Below the pieces are notes generated by a model. It saw only the letters and a list, made by a program, of their open reading frames with translations, was not told the DNA's origin and searched no databases. A stretch of 39,709 bases of DNA, from assembly GCA_029210015.1 (NCBI GenBank), contig JARGOE010000018.1:1-39709 (forward strand), in the 5' to 3' direction. This DNA comes from Vicingaceae bacterium (GTDB lineage Bacteria > Bacteroidota > Bacteroidia > Flavobacteriales_E > Vicingaceae). A program made the position numbers and the translations under genes. Positions 1 to 9,220 of this stretch are shown in pieces. Position 1 is the first letter of the stretch. The number at the start of each line of letters is the position of its first letter.

Positions 1-52
1 TTAAAAAGGAAAAATATTTTAGCAAAATATCAAGAATTATATCAAAAAATAT

Positions 53-1999
53 ATGCTAGCTAAACTCAAGTTCATAGGCGTTTTTATTTTTGTTATGCTT
101 CATTTTGTTGGTTTTTCTCAAGAAAACTATAATGAAGTGTTACATGATATTGTAGAGGCTGAAATGAAAGGTCATTCAAAAAAACAACCGATTAACAAAG
201 GAGTATTACAAGCTGCTAATTATGATTTAAAATACCATAGATGTGAATGGGAAGTTAATCCAGAAGTTAATTACATAAAAGGAGCTGTAACATCTTATTT
301 TGTTCCTGTAATTGCTGGGTTTAATCAAATTTATTTTGATTTATCAAATTCTTTAACAGTAGATTCAGTAAAGTATAATGGTAGTAATGTTGTCTTTTCT
401 CAAGCAACTGCGGATGTTTTACAAATTAACTTACCTATTACATTGCCTCAAAATACATTGGATTCTGTAACTGTTTTTTATCAAGGAGTACCCATAAATT
501 CAACTTCACTAGGAGGAACATTTGTCCAATCATCACATTTAAATGACTCTATTATATGGACTCTATCAGAGCCTTATGGGGCAATGGAGTGGTGGCCTTG
601 TAAACAAGATTTGTATGATAAAATTGATTCTGTAGATATTATAGTAACTACACCTCAGAAATATAGAGTTGGTAGTCAAGGTTTATTGGTAAAAGAAACT
701 ACTGTTGGGTTAAATAAAGTTTATCATTGGAGGCACAGATATCCAATAGCAGCCTATTTAATATCGTTAGCAGTTACTAATTATGCAGTTTTTAGCAATA
801 ATGTGGCTTTATCACAAGGTAATTTAGAAGTCTTAAATTACGTTTACCCGGAAGACTCATCAAGTAATTATAATTTATCATTAGGAGTTATCCCTGTGAT
901 ACAAATGATGGATACACTTTTTGGGGTTTATCCTTTTATGAATGAAAAATATGGGCATGCTCAATTTAGTAGAGGAGGAGGTATGGAACATCAAACTATG
1001 AGTTCAATGTATGATTTTAGTCAAACATTAATAACACACGAATTAGCTCATCAATGGTTTGGTGATAAAGTAACTTGTGGTAGTTGGAAAGATATATGGT
1101 TAAATGAAGCTTTTGCTACTTATTCAGTAGGAATTATGTTTAAAAACATTAATCCAATATGGTGGAAGCCATGGAGAATAACAACTATTGATGCTGTTGT
1201 TCAGCAATCAGATGGCTCAGTTTACTGTCCTGACACAACTAATGTTTCAAGAATATTTGATAGTAGGCTAACCTATCATAAAGGAGCTTATGTATTAAGA
1301 ATGCTTGAGGGGAAAATTGGTTCCAATACTTTCTTTCAAGGTGTTAGAAATTATGTGACTGACTCTAATTTGTCATATAATTATGCTAGAACAGATCATC
1401 TAAAAGCTCACTTAGAAGCAGTAAGTGGTCAGAATTTAACTGAATTTTTTAACGATTGGTTTTATGGTGAAGGACATCCAAGTTATCAGGTGGTTTGGAG
1501 CCAGTTAGGCAATAATGCTACTTTCACAATAAACCAAACCCAATCACATGCCTCTGTTTCATTTTTTGATATGCCCGTTCCAATTTATGTGAAGGGGCAA
1601 AACAAAGATACTACCTTAGTCTTTTATAATACTTTTTCAGGAGAGGTTTTTAATGCTAATTTACCATTTACAATTGATTCGGTTTTCTTTGATCCTGAAT
1701 TGTGGATACTTTCAGCAAATCCAACTGTTTTATCTGTAGATGAGTTAGAAAACTCCGAAAACCAGTTTGATATTTACCCAAACCCTTCAGCAACAAATGT
1801 TAATGTTTGGGTTGCTAAAACTAAAAAGGTTAGTTCAATAAAAGTGTATGATGCATTGGGGCGAGATGTAACTCCATCTATCATTAAAAAAGCTAATAAT
1901 TTTTATGAATTACAAACCCAATCTTTTTCTCAAGGAAACTATATTATTGAAATAGAAATTAACAATAAGTTAATCAGACAAAAATGGAATAAATTGTAG
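53..1999 (+). CDS. Secreted M1 family zinc aminopeptidase with T9SS type A sorting domain
   Basis: This 648-residue protein should remove N-terminal residues from peptides outside the cell or at its surface. It begins with a signal peptide ending near GFSQ (about residue 22). The M1 core shows the exopeptidase motif GGGMEH (308-313), the zinc motif HELAH (H329, E330, H333) and the third ligand in NEAF (E352). A later YHKGA motif carries the likely transition-state tyrosine. From about residue 572 (FDIYPNPSA) a type A C-terminal sorting domain follows, which sends the protein through the type IX secretion system. The ATG at 53 gives a clean signal peptide. The next gene has its own promoter box, so this one is probably transcribed separately. 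M1 membership and secretion route are firm from motifs; the peptide substrate is unknown. Confidence 0.93.
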   Translation: MLAKLKFIGVFIFVMLHFVGFSQENYNEVLHDIVEAEMKGHSKKQPINKGVLQAANYDLKYHRCEWEVNPEVNYIKGAVTSYFVPVIAGFNQIYFDLSNSLTVDSVKYNGSNVVFSQATADVLQINLPITLPQNTLDSVTVFYQGVPINSTSLGGTFVQSSHLNDSIIWTLSEPYGAMEWWPCKQDLYDKIDSVDIIVTTPQKYRVGSQGLLVKETTVGLNKVYHWRHRYPIAAYLISLAVTNYAVFSNNVALSQGNLEVLNYVYPEDSSSNYNLSLGVIPVIQMMDTLFGVYPFMNEKYGHAQFSRGGGMEHQTMSSMYDFSQTLITHELAHQWFGDKVTCGSWKDIWLNEAFATYSVGIMFKNINPIWWKPWRITTIDAVVQQSDGSVYCPDTTNVSRIFDSRLTYHKGAYVLRMLEGKIGSNTFFQGVRNYVTDSNLSYNYARTDHLKAHLEAVSGQNLTEFFNDWFYGEGHPSYQVVWSQLGNNATFTINQTQSHASVSFFDMPVPIYVKGQNKDTTLVFYNTFSGEVFNANLPFTIDSVFFDPELWILSANPTVLSVDELENSENQFDIYPNPSATNVNVWVAKTKKVSSIKVYDALGRDVTPSIIKKANNFYELQTQSFSQGNYIIEIEINNKLIRQKWNKL

Positions 2000-2009
2000 C
2001 ACCTTTTGG

Positions 2010-2017
2010 TATATTTG
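2010..2017 (+). promoter_or_regulatory. -7 promoter box for the DUF1573-yajC-ybbR-coaE operon
   Basis: TATATTTG matches the Bacteroidota -7 consensus TAnnTTTG and lies 20 bases before the ATG at 2038. No convincing -33 TTG was found at the usual spacing, so only the -7 element is claimed. Confidence 0.5.
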
Positions 2018-2037
2018 CATTCCATAAAATTAAAGGA

Positions 2038-2502
2038 ATGAAAAATATAGTTTGGCCATTATTATTATTAACTTTAATATCTGCTTGCGGAAATTCAGAG
2101 GAAAAAGAAGAACGTTTAAGTGTAGATTTAATTGAGAATAATAATACAGGTGAAGATGGTGTAAAGAATTCTGATGATAATGCACCATTTTTTGAATTTG
2201 TTGAAGAAGTAAAAGATTTTGGTCAGATTACTCAAGGAGAAATAATTACAACAGTTTTTAGGTTTAGAAATGTTGGTAAATCAGATTTGATTATATCATC
2301 TGCACAAGGTAGTTGTGGTTGTACTGTTCCAGAGTGGCCTAAAGAGCCAATTAAATCTGGAGAAAATGGGGAAGTAACAGTTACCTTTGATTCTAATGGA
2401 AAATTTGGAGTTCAAAATAAAACAATTACGTTGGTAGCAAACACAATTCCCAATACAAAAGTAATCGCGTTAAAAGGAGAGGTTTTAGCTCCGTCAAAAT
2501 AA
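2038..2502 (+). CDS. DUF1573 lipoprotein
   Basis: This is a 154-residue lipoprotein with a hydrophobic N-terminus and lipobox LISAC, lipidated Cys at residue 17. An acidic linker follows, then a DUF1573 domain (about 50-150) with the family's immunoglobulin-like pattern: FDFGxI-type start (KDFGQI), the GSCGC motif (SAQGSCGCTVPEWP) and a terminal GEV strand. It is probably anchored in the outer membrane or periplasm. Its molecular role is unknown. It heads the yajC-ybbR-coaE group, an arrangement common in flavobacteria. Start chosen at the ATG right after a -7 box; 18 bases separate it from yajC. Confidence 0.85.
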   Translation: MKNIVWPLLLLTLISACGNSEEKEERLSVDLIENNNTGEDGVKNSDDNAPFFEFVEEVKDFGQITQGEIITTVFRFRNVGKSDLIISSAQGSCGCTVPEWPKEPIKSGENGEVTVTFDSNGKFGVQNKTITLVANTIPNTKVIALKGEVLAPSK

Positions 2503-2520
2503 TTATATAAAAAAAATAAA

Positions 2521-2850
2521 ATGAAAGGATTAGGAATTTTATTAATGGCAGCTCCAGAGGCTGGTGAAGAAGGTGGCGGAATGCAAACATTAATTATGTT
2601 TGGAGCAATCTTTTTGGTGTTTTATCTGTTTATGATAAGACCGCAAATGAAAAAACAAAAAGAAGCTAAAAAATTTAAAGAAAGTTTAGCTAAAGGAACT
2701 AAGATTGTTACTATTGGTGGTATACATGGTAAAATTATAGAGCTACAAGAAAATACTGCAACTATAGAAATAGAAGGCGGTAATAGACTTAAAATTGAAA
2801 AAGCAGCTATTTCTAAAGAATTTTCATCAGAAGAAATGGAAAAAAAATAA
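2521..2850 (+). CDS. yajC: Preprotein translocase subunit YajC
   Basis: YajC is the small accessory protein of the SecDF-YajC complex that helps Sec-dependent export at the inner membrane. The 109-residue product has a short periplasmic N-terminus, one membrane segment (about 22-41) and then the diagnostic RPQMKKQKE motif. The soluble part carries the conserved GxKIVTIGGIHGKI stretch. Length is normal for the family. It lies 18 bases after the DUF1573 gene and 9 bases before the ybbR-like gene, so it is part of the same operon. Confidence 0.93.
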   Translation: MKGLGILLMAAPEAGEEGGGMQTLIMFGAIFLVFYLFMIRPQMKKQKEAKKFKESLAKGTKIVTIGGIHGKIIELQENTATIEIEGGNRLKIEKAAISKEFSSEEMEKK

Positions 2851-2859
2851 GGTTGAGTT

Positions 2860-3840
2860 TTGTCTAAAAAACAAAATAAACTTATAACATTTTTTGATAA
2901 AGCTTCCGGTAATCGGAAGCTTTACGTGTTTTTATTCTGTTTGTTTTTAGCAACTTTTTTCTGGCTATTGAACTCATTAGGGAATAATTATAGTTCTGAA
3001 GTTATATGTGATGTTACCTATAAGAACCAACCTAAAGGGAAGGTAGTTTTAAATGATTTGCCTAAAGAATTTAAGATTGAAATTAAAGGTTTAGGGTTTG
3101 ATTTGTTAGCACTGAAAATGAGTTTTAATCACCCTCAGGTTTCTATAGATTTACAAAAATTAGGAGTGCTTAATGGGACTCAAAAAATATCTTCCATTCG
3201 ATATGCTACAGCAATTTCTAATCAGTTAGGTGATAATATAGAAATTAAATCAATTTTACCTGAAAGCATTAATCTTATGTTAGATGACCAAATGGAAAAA
3301 ACAGTAAAGGTAATTCCACAAACTAACTTAAAGTTTAAAAAGCAATATCAACTTTTTGGACAAATACTATCTAAACCAGTTATTACAAAAATATCTGGCC
3401 CAAAAATGATTATAGACACAATAACTCAAGTTTCTACAAGTTTAATAGAAAAGGAAGAGTTGTCGTCTACTTTAACTGAATCTATTGGGTTTGATAAAAA
3501 ATATGAGCTATTAAAAATTAAATTTAATCCATCAAAAGTATTGGTTCATATTCCTGTAGAAAAATTTACAGAAACTGCACAAAGAGCTATGATTGAGGTT
3601 GTAAATTTACCTGATTCAATAAAATTAAAAACGATACCTCATGAGGTAGAAATTAAATTTCAATTACCCTTGAGTAAAATGGCAAATTTAGCGAGTGCAA
3701 ATTTTAAAGTAGAAGTAGATTACAATGCTATAAGAGAAAGATTTAGTCATAAATTAAAGATTAACCTTGTAGAGTACCCTGATTACATTCAAAATATTTC
3801 ATTAACACCTGAAAAAGTTGAGTACATCATCAAAAAATAA
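2860..3840 (+). CDS. YbbR-like domain protein, single-pass membrane
   Basis: The 326-residue protein has a short basic N-terminus, one membrane segment (about 20-40, with the family's FWLLNSL pattern) and a long beta-rich region with weak YbbR-type repeats (SINLMLDD, KVIPQTN, SGPKMIIDTI). Known YbbR-family proteins (CdaR in Firmicutes) regulate diadenylate cyclase, but no cyclase gene is next door, so that role is not claimed. The start is TTG at 2860, nine bases after the yajC stop; no ATG lies near the membrane segment. Its end overlaps coaE by 23 bases, which suggests translational coupling. Confidence 0.75.
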   Translation: MSKKQNKLITFFDKASGNRKLYVFLFCLFLATFFWLLNSLGNNYSSEVICDVTYKNQPKGKVVLNDLPKEFKIEIKGLGFDLLALKMSFNHPQVSIDLQKLGVLNGTQKISSIRYATAISNQLGDNIEIKSILPESINLMLDDQMEKTVKVIPQTNLKFKKQYQLFGQILSKPVITKISGPKMIIDTITQVSTSLIEKEELSSTLTESIGFDKKYELLKIKFNPSKVLVHIPVEKFTETAQRAMIEVVNLPDSIKLKTIPHEVEIKFQLPLSKMANLASANFKVEVDYNAIRERFSHKLKINLVEYPDYIQNISLTPEKVEYIIKK

Positions 3841-4432
3841 TAAACCTTTATTAGTTGGTTTAACTGGAGGTATAGGTAGTGGTAAAACAACTATTGCTAA
3901 AGTTTTTATTGCAATGAATGTCCCAGTTTTTAATTCGGATCGTGTAGCTAAAGAAATAATTAATTCTGATAAAGAAGTTATTACAGCCATTACCAATCAA
4001 TTTGAAAATGTATATGATAATAATTTGTTGAATGCAAAAAAAATGGCAGATATAGTTTTTAATGATAAGTCTGCTTTGCAACTATTAAATAATATTGTTC
4101 ATCCAAAAGTAGCAGAACACTTTAATACTTGGGTCCAGAAACATCAATCAGAACCAATATTAATAAAAGAAGCAGCAATTTTAATTGAGAGTGGGGCTTA
4201 CAAACAAATGGATAAAATCATTTTAGTAACAGCTCCTGATCAGTTAAAAATAAATCGTGTAACGAGTCGAGATAATGTGACTGTGGAGAAAGTAAAAGAA
4301 AGAATGAGTAAGCAACTTTCTGATACTGAAAAATTAAGGTATGCAGATTATACAATTGATAATTGGAATAACCAATTAGTTATACCTCAGATAATAAAAA
4401 TTAAAGAGCAATTAAAAAGCCCATCTTCATAG
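3818..4432 (+). CDS. coaE: Dephospho-CoA kinase
   Basis: CoaE phosphorylates dephospho-CoA at the 3'-hydroxyl of ribose, the last step of coenzyme A synthesis, in the cytoplasm. The P-loop GGIGSGKT lies at residues 17-24, followed by the family motifs NSDRVAKEI, VHPKV, IKEAAILIESG and SRDNVTVEKVKERM. The 204 residues match the usual length. The only start that keeps the P-loop region is TTG at 3818, inside the 3' end of the ybbR-like gene. The TAG stop (4430-4432) lies inside the terminator hairpin that ends the operon. Confidence 0.95.
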   Translation: MSTSSKNNKPLLVGLTGGIGSGKTTIAKVFIAMNVPVFNSDRVAKEIINSDKEVITAITNQFENVYDNNLLNAKKMADIVFNDKSALQLLNNIVHPKVAEHFNTWVQKHQSEPILIKEAAILIESGAYKQMDKIILVTAPDQLKINRVTSRDNVTVEKVKERMSKQLSDTEKLRYADYTIDNWNNQLVIPQIIKIKEQLKSPSS

Positions 4433-4440
4433 ATGGGCTT
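4417..4440. terminator. Bidirectional terminator between coaE and THX gene
   Basis: A perfect 10-bp stem (AAGCCCATCT / AGATGGGCTT) closes on the loop TCAT. T-rich sequence follows on the plus strand and an A-run, read as U-run on the other strand, precedes it. It can serve both convergent genes. The coaE stop codon spans loop and stem. Confidence 0.85.
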
Positions 4441-4445
4441 TACTA

Positions 4446-4658
4446 TTATTTTTTAGCGGTTGCTTTCTTAGCTGGAGCTTTTTTTGCAGCTGTTTTCTTA
4501 GCTGTAGGTTTTTCTTTTTCTTCTGTTGCTTTTGGGGCAGCTTTTTTAGCTTTTGGTTTAGTAGCTACAAAAACATTTTTTTTAGCTTTCTTCCGGCTAA
4601 CACCATATGAACCTATTGTGATTTTTCCTTTTTTAGTCTTTTTGTCTCCTTTTCCCAT
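4446..4658 (-). CDS. 30S ribosomal protein THX with lysine/alanine-rich tail
   Basis: The first 26 or so residues (MGKGDKKTKKGKI, then GSYGVSRKKAKK) are the signature of bacterial ribosomal protein THX, which sits in the head of the 30S subunit. In Thermus the mature protein is only this segment. Here a low-complexity tail rich in Lys, Ala and Pro (KKAAPKA, AKKAPAKKATAKK) extends it to 70 residues and resembles the tail of histone H1-like proteins. It is a single-gene unit with its own promoter (4690-4719) and shares the coaE terminator. The THX assignment is firm; the tail's job is unknown. Confidence 0.88.
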   Translation of the reverse strand: MGKGDKKTKKGKITIGSYGVSRKKAKKNVFVATKPKAKKAAPKATEEKEKPTAKKTAAKKAPAKKATAKK

Positions 4659-4689
4659 AGTTTGTTGTGTGTTTTATTAATGTTCTATA

Positions 4690-4719
4690 CAAATATATAA
4701 AAATGAACCAATTATCAAA
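4690..4719 (-). promoter_or_regulatory. Promoter for THX gene
   Basis: On the minus strand TTTG (4719-4716) and TATATTTG (4697-4690) are separated by 18 bases, which fits the Bacteroidota -33/-7 promoter. The -7 box is about 30 bases before the ATG at 4658. Confidence 0.6.
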
Positions 4720-4931
4720 TTATTACGTATGCTAAATTTAAGAGAGTGTTCATTAAAGATTGTTAAGAATACAACAAAAAAAGTTAAATATGTTTAAAAT
4801 GTAATTTTAAACAACTTGTTATTTTTGTTCATCGAATCATATATAGAATTTGGTTGTAAAAATCTCAATCTTCGTCTAAAAAATAACAGCTTTTAGAAAT
4901 TAATAGTACTAGAAAAACTATAAAGTTCTTA

Positions 4932-4964
4932 TTGGTTTTAGAAAAATTAATGATAGTATTTTTG
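4932..4964 (+). promoter_or_regulatory. Promoter for the 1329-residue secreted protein
   Basis: TTGG at 4932-4935 and TATTTTTG at 4957-4964 (TAnnTTTG) are separated by 21 bases, the expected -33/-7 arrangement. Transcription would begin near 4970, leaving a 5' leader of about 50 bases. Confidence 0.5.
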
Positions 4965-5024
4965 TAAAAATTAAAGCAAGAATAAATTAAGATATAATTA
5001 AAAATTTAAACTAAAACTAAAACT

Positions 5025-8000
5025 ATGAAAAGAAAATTACTAATTGTATTGCTCTGTTTGTTTGGGATGACACAGATTAATGCGCAGATTTCTTCATTCC
5101 CATATACATATGGGTTTGAAAATGAAAATACCGGACCTACCGGTTGTAATCCTACTTATGTTATGCAGGAAGCTGGTTGGCTAAATGCAGCTGGTGATGA
5201 TATGGATTGGACCAATGATATTAATACTACTGGTTCTGGATATGGAGCTAGTCAGGATCATACTCCTGGAGCTGGTGTTTTATATATGTATTTAGAAGCA
5301 TCTTGTTCTGCAAACAGACAAGCTTGGTTAGAATCACCAGTTTTTGATTTTACTTCAACATCCAATCCTGAGGTATCTTTTTGGTACCATATGTATGGTG
5401 CAAATATTGGAGTTCTTACTTTAGAAATTGATACTACAGGAGCAGGTTCTTGGATATCTATTTTTACAATTTCAGGTCAACAACAAATTAATTCTGCTGC
5501 ACCATGGCTTGAAGCTAGAGTTGCTTTAGGTGGATATGCAGGCGCTAGTAATGTTAAATTTAGAATTACTGGGACAACATTATCTACTGGGCTTGCAGGA
5601 GATATGGGAATTGATGATTTTATGGTAGAAAATGTTTTAGCTAACGATGCGGGAGTTGTTTCTATTGATAACCCAATGAATCCTGTTACAGTTGGAATAA
5701 ATCCTGTAGATGTTACTATCAAAAATTTTGGATCAGATACATTATTTGGTGCAGATGTAGAGTGGTCAGTTAATGGAACTCCGCAAACAACTTTTGCGTG
5801 GACAGGTTCTTTAGCTAAAGATTCTTTAACAGGACCAATTCCTGTTACAATAGGTACATATAATTTTCCTAAAGGATTTACTACTATTAAAGCTTGGACT
5901 GCTTTACCAAACGCAATACCAGATTCAGCTAATGGAAATGATACTACTGAGTTAATAGTATGTACGCCTTTAAAAGGAGTTTATACTTTGGGTGGTGTTA
6001 CTGCAGATTTTAATACGTTTAACGATTTTTCAACAGCTATTAATACATGTGGAGTTGATTCTCATGTAGTTGTAAATGTTAATCCAGGTACATATAATGA
6101 AAGATTAATATTAAATAGAATTAATGGAACATCTGCAGCTGCAACGGTAACTGTAAATGGAGGTAATCCAAGTTTAGTTACTCTATCTAATAATACATTT
6201 AGTAATGTTTATTTAAATGGAGCTGATTTTATTACTATTAAAAACATGACTCTTGAAAATACGGGTACTGTTGATGCTTATGGTGTTCAGTTGAGAGATT
6301 CAGCAATGAATAACACTATTGATAGTTGTGTAATCAACATGTCAATGAATACAGGTTTATCTGATGTTATTGGTGTAAGTGCATCTAACATCGAAACTTC
6401 TTCTACTAGTGAAGGTTCTAACGCTTATTCAACTAGAGTTAGTAATAACATGATTAACGGTGGTGAAAAAGGAATTCATTTTGAGGGTGCCTTTGCTTCA
6501 AGAAATAGAGGGAATAGATTCATTAATAATGTAATAGATTCAGTTGAAGATTACGGTATTTATATTGATGATCAGGATGACATTTCGATTCTTCGTAATG
6601 AAGTTTCTAATATTAGAAATGTAAATGGTGACGGAATTTATTGTTTCGATATCATGGATTTTGATATATCTTATAATAAAGTAATAGATGCACCTGATTA
6701 CGGACTTTACATTTCTGATGGTAACTTTGATGCAGTTCCTAATGGGAGAGCAAGATTAATTAACAATATGGTTTCTAGTAGAAATGATTATGGAATATAC
6801 TTAGATGATGTAGAAGAAATTGATGTGTGGCATAATACAGTTTATAATAAAGCTGGTATTAATGGAGCATTTAGAGTGAATGATATGATTGGATTAGATA
6901 TTAGAAATAATATCTTTATGAGTGAAACGGATTATGCTTTTGAATCATTAGATAATATTACTTTAGGTGCAAATGTTGTTGATTACAATGCATACTGGAC
7001 CAATGGAGCTTTATTTGTTAGGGATGGTGTTAATAGCGCTACTTTAGCTGCATGGCAAACTGCACAGCCTACTGCTAATGTTAATTCTATAGAAATAGAC
7101 CCTTTATTTATAGCTACTAATGACTTACATCTTTATGCTCCTACAATTAATGATTTAGGAGATAATACTGTTGGTATATTACTTGATATCGATGGAGATG
7201 TTAGACCTGCAGGGCCAAATGTAGATATGGGTGCTGATGAATTTACTCCATTTAGTGATAATGCAGTGTTTGTTGGTTTTGCGGAGCCAGGATCTGTTGC
7301 TTGTGGTGATAGTGCAATGCCAATAACAGTTATTGTTAAAAATATTGGAGATACTATCTTTAATATGAACATTAATGTTGATGTTACAGGAGATTTAGTT
7401 ACATCATTGCCTTATGCTTACTCTGATACGTTATTATTTAACGAGTATGATACAGTTACAGTTGGTACAATTAATACTTATGCAGGTATTAACTATAATT
7501 TGTTAGGATATGTTGATTTATTAAATGATCAAGATTTAAGTAATGATACATCTTCTTTATATTCATTTATTGCAATTCCTTACGAACCAATTGGTATTGA
7601 CGGTGTAGGATGTGATGGTGATACGGCAACAATTTATGGGTTTAATTTACCAGTAGTATATGAATGGTATGATTCACTGGTTGGTGGTAATTTAGTTGGC
7701 ACAGGTAATTCTTACCAAATCCCTTCTGTTACTACTCAAAACACATATTATTTACAATATTCATCTGTTGGAGCTGATTCTTTGTCTACTGGTTTCCCAG
7801 GAGGAAATGGTCAGGCAGGAAATATGTTTGATGTTGTTGCAATAAACCCAGTAAATATTTTAAGTTTTGATGCTAATTTAAATGCTGGAACGCACGCAAC
7901 AGTTGATATTTGGTATAGAGTAGGAACACATGTAGGTTTTGAGAATTCAAGTGCCGGATGGACACTTATTGGTACAGCAACAAATGTTGTTAGTACTGGT

Positions 8001-9014
8001 AATGGAATAGGAACACCAATTCCACTTCCTATTAATCTTACTATACCAGCAGGTCAAACTTATTCCTTTTATGTAGACGCTTCAAATTCAGTTGCTTATA
8101 CAAATGGTGGTACAGTAGGTAATGTTTGGGCATCAAATGCTGATATGCAAATATTAGAGGGAATAGGTAAAGCATCTAACTTTGGTGGTACTTTCTCAGT
8201 TAGAAACTGGAATGGAACCATCCATTATGGTTCTTCTACTACTTGTTCTACATTTAGAACTCCAGTATCTGCAACATTAGATACTACAGCAGTAGCTTCA
8301 TTTACATCTGTACCAAACTACAATGTGGTTAGCTTTGATGGATCATCTACAACACATCAAGATTCAGTATCTTGGGATTTTGGAGATGGTAATACATCTA
8401 CTGCTTTAATGCCTACACATACTTATACGGTTGATTCTACTTATGTAGTATGTTTAACAGCATATTCTTATTGTGGAACTGATGTGGTATGTGATACTAT
8501 GACAGTTTGTGATTCATTAGGTGCAAACTTTACAGCATCTGTAAATGGGTTCATAACTAATTTTACAGACATGACTGCTGGTAACCCAACAGTTTGGTTC
8601 TGGGATTTTGGTGACGGTAACACAAGTAGTCAACAAAACCCTTCACATACTTACAATAATGACAGTACATACTTAGTAACCTTAGTAGTTCAAAACTATT
8701 GTGGGCAATTCTCTGTATACACTTTCAATGTTATTACTGTTGGTATTGAAGACTTTAACAATAATTCTGTTATTTCAGTATTCCCTAACCCAAGTGGTGG
8801 TGAGTTTACATTGAACTTAGCAAATTATAAGTCTGATAATGTTACTGTAGCAGTATTTAATCAACTTGGAAAAGCTGTTTACAATGAATCTCTTAACAGA
8901 GGTGAGCAATCATCTAATTATTCTCTTGATTTGACAGGAAATGCTAAAGGAGTTTACTTCTTAAGAGTTTCTTCTGACAAAGGAGTAATAACTAAGAGGA
9001 TTATTATCAAATAA
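5025..9014 (+). CDS. Large secreted mosaic protein: MAM-like, beta-helix, PKD and T9SS type A sorting domains
   Basis: This 1329-residue surface or secreted protein starts with a signal peptide (cut near INAQ, residue 21). In order it shows: a MAM/jelly-roll-like domain (about 30-200, WLESPVFDF, VSFWYHMYG); a CARDB-like domain (about 205-310, DAGVVSIDNP, VTIKNFGSDT); a right-handed parallel beta-helix (about 340-690, many N/D-rich short turns such as IRNNIF); a second CARDB-like domain (about 750-860); an Ig-like and a further beta-domain; two PKD domains (WDFGDGNTS at 1117 and WFWDFGDGN near 1191); and a type A sorting domain from about 1249 (VFPNPSGG). No catalytic site was seen, so adhesion or matrix binding is inferred. 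It has its own promoter and terminator. Confidence 0.85.
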   Translation: MKRKLLIVLLCLFGMTQINAQISSFPYTYGFENENTGPTGCNPTYVMQEAGWLNAAGDDMDWTNDINTTGSGYGASQDHTPGAGVLYMYLEASCSANRQAWLESPVFDFTSTSNPEVSFWYHMYGANIGVLTLEIDTTGAGSWISIFTISGQQQINSAAPWLEARVALGGYAGASNVKFRITGTTLSTGLAGDMGIDDFMVENVLANDAGVVSIDNPMNPVTVGINPVDVTIKNFGSDTLFGADVEWSVNGTPQTTFAWTGSLAKDSLTGPIPVTIGTYNFPKGFTTIKAWTALPNAIPDSANGNDTTELIVCTPLKGVYTLGGVTADFNTFNDFSTAINTCGVDSHVVVNVNPGTYNERLILNRINGTSAAATVTVNGGNPSLVTLSNNTFSNVYLNGADFITIKNMTLENTGTVDAYGVQLRDSAMNNTIDSCVINMSMNTGLSDVIGVSASNIETSSTSEGSNAYSTRVSNNMINGGEKGIHFEGAFASRNRGNRFINNVIDSVEDYGIYIDDQDDISILRNEVSNIRNVNGDGIYCFDIMDFDISYNKVIDAPDYGLYISDGNFDAVPNGRARLINNMVSSRNDYGIYLDDVEEIDVWHNTVYNKAGINGAFRVNDMIGLDIRNNIFMSETDYAFESLDNITLGANVVDYNAYWTNGALFVRDGVNSATLAAWQTAQPTANVNSIEIDPLFIATNDLHLYAPTINDLGDNTVGILLDIDGDVRPAGPNVDMGADEFTPFSDNAVFVGFAEPGSVACGDSAMPITVIVKNIGDTIFNMNINVDVTGDLVTSLPYAYSDTLLFNEYDTVTVGTINTYAGINYNLLGYVDLLNDQDLSNDTSSLYSFIAIPYEPIGIDGVGCDGDTATIYGFNLPVVYEWYDSLVGGNLVGTGNSYQIPSVTTQNTYYLQYSSVGADSLSTGFPGGNGQAGNMFDVVAINPVNILSFDANLNAGTHATVDIWYRVGTHVGFENSSAGWTLIGTATNVVSTGNGIGTPIPLPINLTIPAGQTYSFYVDASNSVAYTNGGTVGNVWASNADMQILEGIGKASNFGGTFSVRNWNGTIHYGSSTTCSTFRTPVSATLDTTAVASFTSVPNYNVVSFDGSSTTHQDSVSWDFGDGNTSTALMPTHTYTVDSTYVVCLTAYSYCGTDVVCDTMTVCDSLGANFTASVNGFITNFTDMTAGNPTVWFWDFGDGNTSSQQNPSHTYNNDSTYLVTLVVQNYCGQFSVYTFNVITVGIEDFNNNSVISVFPNPSGGEFTLNLANYKSDNVTVAVFNQLGKAVYNESLNRGEQSSNYSLDLTGNAKGVYFLRVSSDKGVITKRIIIK

Positions 9015-9036
9015 TAATTTTAATTATATAACAATT

Positions 9037-9067
9037 AAAAAGCCAATCGAAAGATTGGCTTTTTTTT
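9037..9067 (+). terminator. Rho-independent terminator of the 1329-residue protein gene
   Basis: An 8-bp stem AGCCAATC / GATTGGCT (9041-9060) closes on a GAAA tetraloop and is followed by seven Ts. A preceding A-run extends the stem. It lies 22 bases after the stop codon. Confidence 0.88.
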
Positions 9068-9220
9068 ATACCTTAAAGTCAAAACTTTTTTGCAAGGCTT
9101 TATTATAATTATGAGCCTTTTTATAGTTGAAAAAACTACTTCCAAAAAATAGATTTAATTCTTAACTTCGCAAGGCTTCGAATAAGGCAAATTTCTTATA
9201 ACAATTATTTCAGAACGGGT

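Larger units (their letters stand above)
4659..5024. other. Divergent intergenic region
   Basis: This 366-base AT-rich gap separates the THX gene from the large secreted protein. It contains the two outward promoters listed separately and a further TATTTTTG (4820-4827, plus) without a good -33 partner. No open frame, RNA gene or strong hairpin was recognised. Confidence 0.6.

Noticed and set aside
3860-4081. Minus-strand open frame opposite coaE
   Set aside because: It lies wholly within coaE, whose P-loop and family motifs are clear; composition is that of an antisense shadow.
9087-9179. Repeated GCAAGGCTT words before the E1 gene
   Set aside because: Two short copies with different flanks, also found in the terminator at 17331-17358; too short to call a repeat family or terminator remnant.
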